From positions 434,001-498,000 of the forward strand of contig NZ_RPOK01000002.1 in the NCBI RefSeq assembly GCF_003820355.1: 64,000 nt of DNA. The letters run 5' to 3'. The DNA is from Paralteromonas sediminis (lineage in GTDB: Bacteria > Pseudomonadota > Gammaproteobacteria > Enterobacterales > Alteromonadaceae). Each line of letters begins with the position of its first letter. The stretch's first letter is position 1. Of the stretch, positions 19,303-27,539 are shown piece after piece. The position numbers were made by a program, and so were the translations under genes. The notes below the pieces were generated by a model. The model had not been told where the DNA came from. It searched no databases and saw nothing but the letters and a program-made list of their open reading frames with translations.

Positions 19303-20178
19303 GTGACAAATAACACTGATATCAAACTGGCAACATTGTTTGATCTGGAAATGATAGAAAAAGGACTCTATCGAGGCGAAAGCTGGGATTTAGGGTTTCG
19401 TGCTTTATTTGGTGGGCAGGTGCTCGCTCAATCTTTAACAGCGGCAAGTAGAACGGTAGATAACGCTCGCTTTTGTAATAGCTTTCACAGTTACTTTTTA
19501 TTGCCTGGTGATGCGTCTAAACCCGTCGTTTACGATGTTGAAAATGTACGAGATGGAAGAAGCTTTTCAACACGACGTGTAAAAGCTATACAAAACGGCA
19601 AAAATATATTTTATATGACAGCATCGTTTCAAACTGTTGAAAATGGGTTGGTGCATCAATATGCAAATATGCCAGAGGTTCCTGCCCCTCATGACTTAGT
19701 CTCTGACATAACGCATTATGAAAAAAACAAACACAAGTTGTCTGCAAAAATGCAAGAAGTTCTGGCGTATCATAAACCTATCGACTTTCGTTCAGTCAAG
19801 GCTGTTGAAGGTGATGTACAGCAGGAACAAGCGCCCGTCAGGCATATATGGCTAAAGGCCAATGAGAAACTGGGGCAGGACATTGCACTTAACCAGGCTG
19901 CATTGGCTTATGCGTCAGATTATCATTTTTTAACTACTGCACTTATGCCACATGGCATTCATCCTAGTGATAAAGAGTTGGCGATCGCAACGATTGATCA
20001 CGCTATGTGGTTTCATCGCCCGATCCAATTTGATGAATGGCTATTGTATGTGATTGACGCGCCGTCAACAGGAAATGCCAGAGGATTCGTTAGAGGTGAA
20101 TTTTTTGACCGCGAGGGCAACCTTGTCGCTTCTGCAGCACAGGAAGGCCTGTTGCGTTTGCGGAAAAATAAAAATTAG
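19303..20178 (+). CDS. tesB: Acyl-CoA thioesterase II
   Basis: Hydrolyses medium- and long-chain acyl-CoA to free fatty acid and CoA in the cytosol. I start it at the GTG at 19303 (VTNNTDIKLATLFDLEMIEKGLY), which follows AAAGG by nine bases, giving 291 residues against 286 in E. coli TesB; the frame extends to 19261 inside the kinase gene. It is a double hot-dog fold: the N-terminal half has FGGQVLAQSLTAASRTV, the C-terminal half IDHAMWFHRPIQFDEW with the catalytic-site aspartate, then GNARGFVRGEFFDREG and the terminal AAQEGLLR signature. It is separated from the kinase stop by 7 bases. Confidence 0.93.
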   Translation: MTNNTDIKLATLFDLEMIEKGLYRGESWDLGFRALFGGQVLAQSLTAASRTVDNARFCNSFHSYFLLPGDASKPVVYDVENVRDGRSFSTRRVKAIQNGKNIFYMTASFQTVENGLVHQYANMPEVPAPHDLVSDITHYEKNKHKLSAKMQEVLAYHKPIDFRSVKAVEGDVQQEQAPVRHIWLKANEKLGQDIALNQAALAYASDYHFLTTALMPHGIHPSDKELAIATIDHAMWFHRPIQFDEWLLYVIDAPSTGNARGFVRGEFFDREGNLVASAAQEGLLRLRKNKN

Positions 20179-20187
20179 ATACGCACA

Positions 20188-20219
20188 ATAAAAAATGCCC
20201 AGAACCAAAGGTTCCGGGC
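20188..20219 (-). terminator. Intrinsic terminator facing the minus strand
   Basis: The stem GCCC-A-GAACC / GGTTC-C-GGGC has a three-base loop and one mismatch. On the minus strand it is followed by ATTTTTTATTG, a proper U-run, whereas the plus side has none. So it ends a minus-strand transcript rather than tesB, although no annotated minus-strand gene lies upstream of it. Confidence 0.55.
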
Positions 20220-20250
20220 CTAGGGGAATGGCCCATTGCTGAGCCGTGCG

Positions 20251-20286
20251 CTAACTTTTGCAAGGGAGAAGTTCAAGCAAATTCAT
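20251..20286 (-). CDS. Possible 11-residue leader peptide or sRNA-embedded mini-ORF
   Basis: Minus-strand frame MNLLELLPCKS, preceded by AAGGA with a seven-base spacer, an ideal ribosome-binding site. Four of 11 residues are leucine. About 30 bases after its stop the RNA could fold GGGCC with GGCCC, and the second arm of that fold is also the first arm of the downstream terminator, so two mutually exclusive structures exist, as in attenuators. No minus-strand gene follows, since tesB lies antisense, so an independent small RNA is the alternative. No homologue is known to me. Confidence 0.35.
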   Translation of the reverse strand: MNLLELLPCKS

Positions 20287-20542
20287 AAACGGATCCTTAT
20301 GATAGAACATTTACGTTCACTTTATAAACAATTTTTTTATTTTTTTGTTGTCGCGAGCAAAAAGTGTTAAAAAACGATTAACAATTAGTCAATTATGGAA
20401 AAGTGGAGATCAGCTTATCCACTGCTAATAACGCGCTTTTCCACAGCTTATTACCATGATTCTGTGAATATTTGATTCATCGAGTATTCAGTTTAATGAA
20501 TGTATAAACTCAATGCAGTTCACAGATAACAACGCAGGTTCT

Positions 20543-21256
20543 ATGAAAAAACATATCACATCCGTACTATTCACTTTTGCGCTTTTTACCGCTTCTATTA
20601 GTTTACCGGCTTTTGCAGATGACAGTAATATCCGGACCATCACGGTATCCGGCTCTGCTGACAGACAAACCGTTCCTGATGCTTTTGAATTAAGTGTAAT
20701 ACTTGAAGAGAAAGGTCCCGTTGTCAGTAAATTGAATAAGTCACTGCAGGCTAGGCTCACCGCTATCGTGTCTTTTTTAACGGCCCAGGGAATTGATGAA
20801 AAGGCTATTCAATCACTACAAATAAACCTTTTTCCTCATTATGAGTCTTCGCCACAAGGGCGTCGGCAAAACGGTGTCGTACTCAGCCGAGAGGTGCGCA
20901 TTACAGGCCTTGATATTAGTAAATATGACCTAATCCTTGATGGATTGCTGAGCAGGGGCATCGACCGCATTAATCAGTTTGCTTTTTTTAGTACCCAGCG
21001 TGATGCATTAAAGACTCAGGCTTTACAATCCGCCGTTTCTAACGCTCGTGATAAAGCAGAAATGCTTGCCGAGCAGCTCAATCAGGATATCGTAGGTGTT
21101 TACAGTGTCGTTGAGCAAGGTGCTTCTGCGCCACATAACTTTGCTGCAATGCGCATGATGGCGGCTGAATCAAAGAGTGGTACTATGCCAGGCACAATGA
21201 AGGTAACCGCACAGGTTCAGGTTTCATTTTTATTGGCCCCCAGAATAAATAATTGA
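20543..21256 (+). CDS. SIMPL-domain (DUF541) periplasmic protein
   Basis: Exported protein of 237 residues from the ATG at 20543 (MKKHITSVLFTFALF), which has GCAGG just upstream; the open frame extends ten codons further. The signal peptide ends at AFA-DD. The rest is one SIMPL/DUF541 domain (TVSGSADRQTVPDAFELSVILEEKG near the start, ALQSAVSNARDKAEMLAEQLNQ near 165-186). Family members include E. coli YggE, linked to oxidative-stress tolerance, and the mouse protein that named the family; the biochemical role is not established. It ends 13 bases before msrC and may be its co-transcribed partner, consistent with an oxidative-stress theme. Confidence 0.88.
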   Translation: MKKHITSVLFTFALFTASISLPAFADDSNIRTITVSGSADRQTVPDAFELSVILEEKGPVVSKLNKSLQARLTAIVSFLTAQGIDEKAIQSLQINLFPHYESSPQGRRQNGVVLSREVRITGLDISKYDLILDGLLSRGIDRINQFAFFSTQRDALKTQALQSAVSNARDKAEMLAEQLNQDIVGVYSVVEQGASAPHNFAAMRMMAAESKSGTMPGTMKVTAQVQVSFLLAPRINN

Positions 21257-21269
21257 TGGAGTTTTATTT

Positions 21270-21728
21270 TTGGATAAACACAGTTTTTATGAGCAATTAA
21301 ACGCTCAAGCTTTTAGCTTGATAGAAGGTGAAAGCGATCTTATCGCCAATATGGCTAATATTAGCGCACTTTTATTCAATCAGATGGACGATGTGAATTG
21401 GGCTGGCTTTTACCTTTATAAAGAGGAACAGCTGGTATTGGGGCCTTTTCAAGGGCAGCCAGCATGCATTCGCATTCCCATGGGTAAGGGGGTATGTGGT
21501 ACAGCCGCTCAAACGCGAATAACGCAAAGAATTGATGATGTTCATGTATTCGAAGGGCATATTGCCTGTGACGCCGCGTCTAATTCTGAAATCGTTATTC
21601 CTGTAGTCAAAAATGATAAATTGATTGGGGTGCTGGATATCGATAGCCCAGTTTTTGCGCGATTTGACGAAATTGACGAAAAGGGACTCAGTGATGTGGT
21701 TGCAAATTTGGTAACGCGAATACTATGA
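21270..21728 (+). CDS. msrC: Free methionine-(R)-sulfoxide reductase
   Basis: GAF-fold enzyme that reduces free L-methionine-(R)-sulfoxide. It is 152 residues with three redox cysteines C66, C76 and C100, spaced 10 and 24 residues apart exactly as in E. coli MsrC (C84, C94, C118). The core sequence is VNWAGFYLY, then PMGKGVCGTAA, then HIACDAASNSEIV. It starts at a TTG at 21270, preceded by TGGAGT about eight bases upstream; I see no better start. Its stop overlaps the next ATG by four bases. The msrC-proQ-prc neighbourhood is also found in E. coli. Confidence 0.94.
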   Translation: MDKHSFYEQLNAQAFSLIEGESDLIANMANISALLFNQMDDVNWAGFYLYKEEQLVLGPFQGQPACIRIPMGKGVCGTAAQTRITQRIDDVHVFEGHIACDAASNSEIVIPVVKNDKLIGVLDIDSPVFARFDEIDEKGLSDVVANLVTRIL

Positions 21729-22036
21729 ACCCATTTATTGATGTCCATACTGTCCTTGCGACGCCCGAAGACCTAGACGATTGGCATGATGATCCGTTTG
21801 AAGCAACTGAAAAACTTAACGTTATGCTTCATCATCTTGCTGATGGTTGTGTAGAGGATGAGGGGAGTAAACGGTTCGATAGCTTATGCCAAATAATATG
21901 GGAGCATTGGCATAAAGACCCTCATTTGGCGGATATAGACGAATCAGATTTAACGGATTGGGTTGACCAGCAGCTTGCATCTTGGGATGATGCCGAATCA
22001 GACAATCTAATAACTACCGACGACGTGCCGGAATAA
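21725..22036 (+). CDS. Conserved-context acidic protein of unknown function
   Basis: A 103-residue, strongly acidic, soluble protein sandwiched between msrC (ATGA overlap) and proQ (start immediately after its TAA). It is rich in Asp, Glu and Trp (DDWHDDPFEA, IIWEHWHKDPHLADIDESDL, DWVDQQLASWDD), with no signal peptide or membrane segment. I do not recognise a domain. The tight packing argues that it is translated as part of the msrC-proQ-prc operon. An acidic partner for the very basic ProQ linker is conceivable but is pure inference. Confidence 0.75.
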   Translation: MNPFIDVHTVLATPEDLDDWHDDPFEATEKLNVMLHHLADGCVEDEGSKRFDSLCQIIWEHWHKDPHLADIDESDLTDWVDQQLASWDDAESDNLITTDDVPE

Positions 22037-22666
22037 ATGGAATCGACAGAAAAATTTACAAGTAGCAAAGAAGTGATTGCTTTTCTTTGCGAATCATTCC
22101 CCGAGTGTTTCTCTTTGCAGGGAGACGCAAAACCATTAAAAATTGGAATCTTTCAAGACTTGGCAGAAAAGCTGACTGATGAACCTAGAGTAAGTAAAAC
22201 ATTACTTCGTTCTTCACTGAGGCACTATACTAATAGCTGGCGCTATCTTCACTCTGTGAAAGAAGGGGCATTCCGCGTTGACCTTGAAGGTAAACAAGGT
22301 GAGGCAATTGAAAAGGAACACGCCGAACATGCTGCGCAACAGTTAAAAGAAAGCAAAGCTAAAGTGGCTGAGAAAAAACAGGCTGAACAAAAGCTAAAAG
22401 GCGATGACGAAAAGCCTAAACGCAATAAGGGAAAATCTTTCAAGGGAACCAAAAGAGCAGATAAACACTCGAAGAAAGTCGTACCAGCTAAACTTTCAGA
22501 AAGTGATCTTCAAACAGGGACGAACGTTACTGTTAAGTTGGGTAAAGTTCCCATGCATGCTGTTATTACTGAGGTGGCCAAAGAAGGCGTACACGTGCAG
22601 TTAGACAGTGGCATGACAATGAAGGTTGATGCCAATACCTTAAGGTTGGCGCCAACGAAGAGGTAG
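22037..22666 (+). CDS. proQ: RNA chaperone ProQ
   Basis: FinO-family RNA-binding protein that stabilises small RNAs and mRNA 3' ends. It has 209 residues: an N-terminal FinO domain (about 1-115, SSKEVIAFLCESFPECFSLQ, then LRHYTNSWRYLHSVKEGAFRVDLEG), a long Lys/Glu/Gln-rich linker (about 90-150) and a C-terminal Tudor-like domain (about 155-209, LQTGTNVTVKLGKVP and VQLDSGMTMKVDANTLRL). This is the architecture of E. coli ProQ (232 residues) with a shorter linker. Its ATG directly follows the upstream stop, and prc follows after 4 bases; proQ-prc adjacency is conserved in E. coli. Confidence 0.95.
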   Translation: MESTEKFTSSKEVIAFLCESFPECFSLQGDAKPLKIGIFQDLAEKLTDEPRVSKTLLRSSLRHYTNSWRYLHSVKEGAFRVDLEGKQGEAIEKEHAEHAAQQLKESKAKVAEKKQAEQKLKGDDEKPKRNKGKSFKGTKRADKHSKKVVPAKLSESDLQTGTNVTVKLGKVPMHAVITEVAKEGVHVQLDSGMTMKVDANTLRLAPTKR

Positions 22667-22670
22667 TCTT

Positions 22671-24701
22671 ATGAAAAAATTTCTTTGTACATCTATAGCC
22701 AGTGCGGTTTTTGCCTTAGGCGCAATTGCAGGTCCATCGACAGAAAGCGTTGATACACTGCCCATTTTGCAACAAGAGTCTCAGCATGCAGCTGCCGCTA
22801 AGCGCGTTTCAGCGCTTTTCACACGGGCACATTACAAAGAAATTATGCTGGACGATACTTTGTCGGAAAAGGTGTTTGAGCGCTTTTTAAAGTCTTTAGA
22901 CAGCAACAAATACCTTTTTTTGGCATCTGATATCGAACAATTCGAGTCCTATCGCCAATATTTCGATGAAGCCTTGATAAAAGGCAATTTAGACATTGCC
23001 TATGAGATATTCAATAAAAGCCAGTCATTACGTGTCGAACGGTTTGAATTTGCGCTGACATTATTGGACTCTCCGTTCGATTTTACCCGTGAAGGCGACA
23101 AGTTTTATTATGACCGCTCAGAGGCTGACTGGCCTAAGACAGCACAGGAACGGGATGAATTATGGCGTCAGCGCATCAAGTATGACGCGCTGAACTTAAA
23201 GCTTGCTGATAAAAGTCAGGAAGAAATCAAAGAGCTTCTTACAAAGCGCTATAACCGTGCAATCAAGCGCATCAAACAAACCAAAAGTGAAGATGTTTTT
23301 CAAACAGTTATGAATGCGTTTGCCCGGAGTATAGAGGCGCACACCAGTTATTTGTCTCCGCGCAATGCAGAGCGTTTTCAGATGGAAATGAATCTGGAGT
23401 TTGAGGGAATTGGTGCTGTTTTACAAATTGAAGATGACTACACGGTTATCCAAAGCATCGTGCCAGGTGGTCCCGCAGACAAATCAGATGCGTTGAAGCC
23501 TGAAGACAAGATTATTGGTGTGGCTCAAGAAGACGAAGAGTTTATCGACGTAATCGGTTGGCGTTTAGACGAGGTTGTTGAACTCATCAAGGGGCCCAAG
23601 GGCAGTACGGTTCGGTTGCAGGTTCAAAAAGGCTCGTCAAGCACAAAAACCATTGCCGTTGTCGATTTGCAAAGAGATAAAATAAAACTGGAAGATCGTG
23701 CTGCCAGTGCCGAAGTCTACGTCCCCGAGACGGGTCCGAATGCAGGCGAAAAACTGGGTGTTATCAGCATACCGAGTTTCTATAATAACCTTCATGCAGA
23801 CGTGAAAAAGGAATTAACCAAGCTCAAAGAAGAGGGCGTCAAAGGCATGATTGTTGACCTCAGGGGGAATGGCGGAGGTTCATTAACAGAAGCAACCTTG
23901 TTAACTGGACTTTTTATTGACAAAGGTCCTGTGGTTCAAGTTCGCTACGGAAACCGCATCAGCGTTAACAGGGATACTGACGGTCTTGTTCACTATGACG
24001 GCCCACTTACAGTGCTTGTTGACAGGTACAGTGCTTCTGCGTCTGAAATATTTGCGGCAGCCCTGCAGGATTATAACCGAGCATTGATTATCGGTGAGCA
24101 GACATTCGGCAAAGGAACGGTTCAACAGCACCGTGGTTTAGGTCGCATTTATGACTTATATGAGAACCCCCTAGGCAGTGTGCAGTTCACTATTGCTAAG
24201 TTTTATCGCATTAATGGCGGCAGCACCCAGCACAAAGGGGTAGTGCCAGACATCAAGTTGCCTTCCGCTATCGACCCGGACGAGTGGGGTGAAAGCCAGG
24301 AAGAAAACGCGTTGCCTTGGGACAAAATTGAAAGGGCAAACTACACCACTTTTGGTGAGACTACCTCTACGCTAGACGTTCTTGCTGCGAAGCACCAAGC
24401 ACGAACGATGAAAGATCCTGAGTTTGGGTACATCTTCCAAGATATAGCCAGATACAATGAAGAAAAAGACAAAAAGTTTGTTTCTTTGGTCGAAGCAGAG
24501 CGACTAGAAGAGCAAGATAGAAACGAAAAAGAGCGCTTGCAACGAGCGAATGAAAGACTTGCCCGCATGGGTAAAGAACCTGTTGAAAACTTGGATGATC
24601 TACCTGATGAATTAAGTGAGATAGACCCTTTTTTAGCAGAGGCAGCTAACATAACCTACGATTTAGTTGAGACTGGAAAATACGCGTTTAGCCGGAGCTA
24701 A
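22671..24701 (+). CDS. prc: Tail-specific C-terminal processing protease Prc
   Basis: Periplasmic serine protease that trims C-termini (penicillin-binding protein 3 in E. coli) and degrades murein hydrolases. It has 676 residues, a signal peptide (MKKFLCTSIASAVFALGAIAG), an N-terminal helical region, a PDZ domain (about 240-330, GIGAVLQIEDDYTVIQSIVPGG) and an S41 protease domain with the catalytic serine in YSASASEIFAAALQDY and the lysine in GEQTFGKGTVQQ, then the DUF3340 C-terminal domain. Both catalytic residues are present. Its stop codon lies inside a terminator hairpin, so the msrC-proQ-prc transcript ends right here. Confidence 0.95.
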   Translation: MKKFLCTSIASAVFALGAIAGPSTESVDTLPILQQESQHAAAAKRVSALFTRAHYKEIMLDDTLSEKVFERFLKSLDSNKYLFLASDIEQFESYRQYFDEALIKGNLDIAYEIFNKSQSLRVERFEFALTLLDSPFDFTREGDKFYYDRSEADWPKTAQERDELWRQRIKYDALNLKLADKSQEEIKELLTKRYNRAIKRIKQTKSEDVFQTVMNAFARSIEAHTSYLSPRNAERFQMEMNLEFEGIGAVLQIEDDYTVIQSIVPGGPADKSDALKPEDKIIGVAQEDEEFIDVIGWRLDEVVELIKGPKGSTVRLQVQKGSSSTKTIAVVDLQRDKIKLEDRAASAEVYVPETGPNAGEKLGVISIPSFYNNLHADVKKELTKLKEEGVKGMIVDLRGNGGGSLTEATLLTGLFIDKGPVVQVRYGNRISVNRDTDGLVHYDGPLTVLVDRYSASASEIFAAALQDYNRALIIGEQTFGKGTVQQHRGLGRIYDLYENPLGSVQFTIAKFYRINGGSTQHKGVVPDIKLPSAIDPDEWGESQEENALPWDKIERANYTTFGETTSTLDVLAAKHQARTMKDPEFGYIFQDIARYNEEKDKKFVSLVEAERLEEQDRNEKERLQRANERLARMGKEPVENLDDLPDELSEIDPFLAEAANITYDLVETGKYAFSRS

Positions 24702-24713
24702 ACGCGTCTTTAT
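24682..24713 (+). terminator. Intrinsic terminator containing the prc stop codon
   Basis: ACGCGTTTAGC, a CGGA loop and GCTAAACGCGT make a perfect 11-bp stem, followed by CTTTATT. The prc TAA (24699-24701) is in the second arm, so a terminating ribosome and the hairpin compete for the same bases. Confidence 0.65.
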
Positions 24714-24745
24714 TATAAAAACAATAAAAATAAGGAACACATCGC

Positions 24746-26080
24746 ATGGCGGTCAGAGGCGAGTTCTCTTCCCGTATAGGGTTTATTCTTGCAGCGGCGG
24801 GATCAGCCGTTGGTCTAGGTAATATTTGGGGTTTCCCTACGCAAGTAGCCAGCAATGGTGGCGCAGCATTCGTATTTGTGTATGTGCTGCTCGCCTTTGT
24901 ATTGGCCTATCCCGTATTAATGGCTGAACTGATTATTGGACGTTCCCAGCGCGCCAACATGGTGGACGCACTAGGCAATATTTCACATAAGAAGTGGGGT
25001 CGATGGGTTGGTATTTGGGGTGGTGTCACAGTTGCACTTATTTTGGCTTTTTATGCCATTGTAGGCGGCTGGATGATCGCCTATCTTACCGATTCAGTTT
25101 TCAGTGTGGTCCAGTTCACTTCTGGGTCTGAGTGGGTGCTGGGCTTTGCGCCGGAGAGAAATATCCTGTTTTGTTTGCTTTTCATGGCATTGACTGCGGG
25201 TATTGTTACTGGTGGCATTCAATCAGGCATTGAAAAGTGGTCGGTCCGTTTAATGCCTACGTTAATTTTTCTCATCATTGGGCTGATTGTGTATGTTAGC
25301 TTACAACCCGGTGCTGTAGACGGATGGAAAGCTTATTTAGTACCTGACTTTTCAAGGATTGCCGATCCTGATTTGCTGGTCAGTGCAATGGGGCAGGCTT
25401 TTTTCTCTATGTCATTGGGTGTTGGCACTATGCTGGTGTACGGCTCTTACATGGCCAAACACGAAAACTTGCCGACGGTAGGGGTATCAGTAGCCTTAGT
25501 TGATATTGGCGTAGCAGTTATCGCAGGTATGTTAATTATTCCTGCTATGTATGTTGCGCTGGCCAATGGCGTAACCATATTTACCGAGCAAGGTGCACTT
25601 ATTGAAGGGGACCAATTGATTTTCAACGTATTACCCGCTTTATTCGATACGATAGAAGGAGTAGGTGTGTATGTTGGTTTGGTATTTTTTGCCTTAATGG
25701 TGATTGCAGCGCTTACATCGTCTATTTCAATGCTTGAAGTACCCGTTGCTTTTTTGGTGGAAAGTAAAGGTGTTGCCAGAACTAAGGCCGTTTGGATTAT
25801 GGCCAGCATTATTTTTGCGCTAAGCGTAATAATAATCTTTAATTTTGAATCTCTGTTTGGTTTGGTGATCGCCCTTACCACAAAATACAGTCAGCCGTTG
25901 CTTGGTCTCGTGCTTTGTGTGTTTGCGGGTTGGATATGGAACAGACATGCCATTCTGTCAGAATTGCGCTCTGGAAACGAACAGGCTGAGCACGGTCTGT
26001 TTTGGAAAATTTGGCCTTGGTACGTTAAATTTGTGTGCCCTGTCGTCATTCTTTTCATGTTCATTCGTTCACTAACATAA
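24746..26080 (+). CDS. Sodium-dependent neurotransmitter-symporter family transporter
   Basis: Inner-membrane secondary transporter of the NSS/SLC6 family (LeuT, TnaT, MhsT relatives), predicted to import an amino acid with sodium. It is 444 residues with about 11 transmembrane helices, the shorter bacterial form lacking helix 12. Helix 1 reads AAAGSAVGLGNIWGFP, with the unwound GSAVGLGN centre that binds sodium and substrate; ASNGGAAFVFVYV follows. The start has AAGGA upstream. The substrate cannot be read from sequence. It sits upstream of an NhaC-type antiporter with a 10-base gap, so sodium uptake and sodium export are encoded together. Confidence 0.9.
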   Translation: MAVRGEFSSRIGFILAAAGSAVGLGNIWGFPTQVASNGGAAFVFVYVLLAFVLAYPVLMAELIIGRSQRANMVDALGNISHKKWGRWVGIWGGVTVALILAFYAIVGGWMIAYLTDSVFSVVQFTSGSEWVLGFAPERNILFCLLFMALTAGIVTGGIQSGIEKWSVRLMPTLIFLIIGLIVYVSLQPGAVDGWKAYLVPDFSRIADPDLLVSAMGQAFFSMSLGVGTMLVYGSYMAKHENLPTVGVSVALVDIGVAVIAGMLIIPAMYVALANGVTIFTEQGALIEGDQLIFNVLPALFDTIEGVGVYVGLVFFALMVIAALTSSISMLEVPVAFLVESKGVARTKAVWIMASIIFALSVIIIFNFESLFGLVIALTTKYSQPLLGLVLCVFAGWIWNRHAILSELRSGNEQAEHGLFWKIWPWYVKFVCPVVILFMFIRSLT

Positions 26081-26090
26081 GGGGTTTTCC

Positions 26091-27539
26091 GTGAATAAAT
26101 CTCCGTCGCTGCTTGACGCGTTAATCCCTATTGTTTTGCTCATCGTGATGATGGGCAGCGCTGTTTATTTTTTTGGTGATAGCTCATCCTATGGTCCTAA
26201 CCAGGTCGCTTTACTCATCGCAATGGGTATTACTGCTATCATAGCGATAAAAAATGGTTATACCTGGTCAGAGATTGAACAGATAATCGTAAAAGGCATA
26301 TCGATGTCACTTGGTGCCTGTTTAATCCTCTTGGCAGTAGGTTCGTTAATAGGTACCTGGATGCTGGCGGGTACGGTCCCAACACTTATCTATTACGGGC
26401 TTGAGCTATTAAACCCAAGTTATTTTTATGCAGCGACTTGCCTGATCTGTGCAATAGTTGCATTGAGTATAGGAAGCTCTTGGACAACCGCAGCTACTGT
26501 AGGTGTTGCGCTTATGGGGATTGCGACAGGGATGGATTTATCTCCCGCAATTACAGCCGGTGCAGTGATCTCAGGTGCATACTTTGGTGACAAAGTTTCC
26601 CCTTTATCCGAAACAACCAATCTAGCGCCAGCCGTTGCTGGTACAGATTTGTTTGAACATATTAAATATATGTTGTGGACCACCATACCCAGTTTTGTCA
26701 TAGCGTTGATTTTATTTCTTGTTTTGGGACTGAGCGAAGACATAACGCAGTCTTCTGACCGCATTGCAGACATGCAGTCTTTACTTAGTAGCTCGTTTTC
26801 TCTGGGTCTCCATCTACTTGTACCTTTATTTGTGCTATTAGCACTAGCCATTAAAAAAATGCCTGCTTTTCCAGCTGTCTTTATCGGCGCATTGTTGGGC
26901 GGTTTGTGGGCGGTGTTATTTCAGTCTGACGTTGTGATGTCTATGGGCAGTGAGGGCGTACACAGCGCTATAACAGCGTTGACAGTTGTGTGGACCGCGA
27001 TGTTTGACGGTGTATCATTTTCTACCCCAGATGAAAACCTGAATAGCTTGCTGAGCCGTGGCGGTATGTCTTCAATGCTCAATACAATCTGGCTCATTAT
27101 ATGCGCGATGGCGTTTGGTGCAGTGCTTGAAGGAACCGGGCTGTTAAAACGTGTGGTTAATGCGGTACTAAAAGGTGCCCATAGTGCAGGGGCCATGGTA
27201 AGCCGAACTATTTTCACGTGTATCGGTACTAACTTGATCACCGCTGATCAGTATATGGCTATTGTGATGCCGGGAAGAATGTACAAAGAAGAATTTGAAA
27301 TGCGTGGGTTGGACCAGCTCAATCTGTCGAGAAGTCTGGAGGATGGCGGAACGTTAACTTCGCCTCTTATCCCTTGGAATACGTGTGGTGCCTACATGCA
27401 TGGCGTGTTAATGGTGCACCCATTACAGTATTTATTCTATGCATTTTTTAACGTAATTAACCCAATATTAGCCATCATATATGCCTATGTGGGTATAAAA
27501 ATTCTGAGAATTACACCGCCAAAACTGAAAACGGTATGA
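26091..27539 (+). CDS. NhaC-family Na+/H+ antiporter
   Basis: Inner-membrane antiporter of the NhaC/YfcC-like ion transporter superfamily, 482 residues with roughly 11-12 helices. Family segments include ALSIGSSWTTAATVGVALMGIA, GAVISGAYFGDKVSPLSETTNLAPAVAGTDL and the second-half repeat ending DGGTLTSPLIPWNTCGAYMHGVL. The start is a GTG at 26091 with AAGGGG nearby. Some members swap malate or lactate with sodium (MleN) rather than protons, so substrate is uncertain. It is translationally coupled to pepN (ATGA overlap), an unusual link between ion exchange and peptide breakdown. Confidence 0.88.
   Translation: MNKSPSLLDALIPIVLLIVMMGSAVYFFGDSSSYGPNQVALLIAMGITAIIAIKNGYTWSEIEQIIVKGISMSLGACLILLAVGSLIGTWMLAGTVPTLIYYGLELLNPSYFYAATCLICAIVALSIGSSWTTAATVGVALMGIATGMDLSPAITAGAVISGAYFGDKVSPLSETTNLAPAVAGTDLFEHIKYMLWTTIPSFVIALILFLVLGLSEDITQSSDRIADMQSLLSSSFSLGLHLLVPLFVLLALAIKKMPAFPAVFIGALLGGLWAVLFQSDVVMSMGSEGVHSAITALTVVWTAMFDGVSFSTPDENLNSLLSRGGMSSMLNTIWLIICAMAFGAVLEGTGLLKRVVNAVLKGAHSAGAMVSRTIFTCIGTNLITADQYMAIVMPGRMYKEEFEMRGLDQLNLSRSLEDGGTLTSPLIPWNTCGAYMHGVLMVHPLQYLFYAFFNVINPILAIIYAYVGIKILRITPPKLKTV

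Larger units (their letters stand above)
20179..20542. other. 364-base gene-poor region between tesB and the SIMPL gene
   Basis: AT-rich stretch. It contains a hairpin whose T-run faces the minus strand (20188-20219), a 12-codon minus-strand frame with a good ribosome-binding site (20251-20286), and two DnaA-box-like 9-mers (TTATCCACT at 20415-20423, TTTTCCACA at 20437-20445). I see no tRNA or long frame. Part of it must hold the promoter of the SIMPL gene. Confidence 0.6.

Noticed and set aside
20160-20345. Minus-strand resemblance to Spot 42 sRNA (shared ATGTTCTATC and a TTTTTTATTG terminator tail)
   Set aside because: The match is only about ten bases, the rest differs, and Spot 42 normally lies beside polA, which is not here.
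20415-20445. Two DnaA-box-like 9-mers in an AT-rich gap
   Set aside because: Each differs from consensus by one base, there are only two, and no dnaA, dnaN or gidA gene is near, so this is not a convincing origin.
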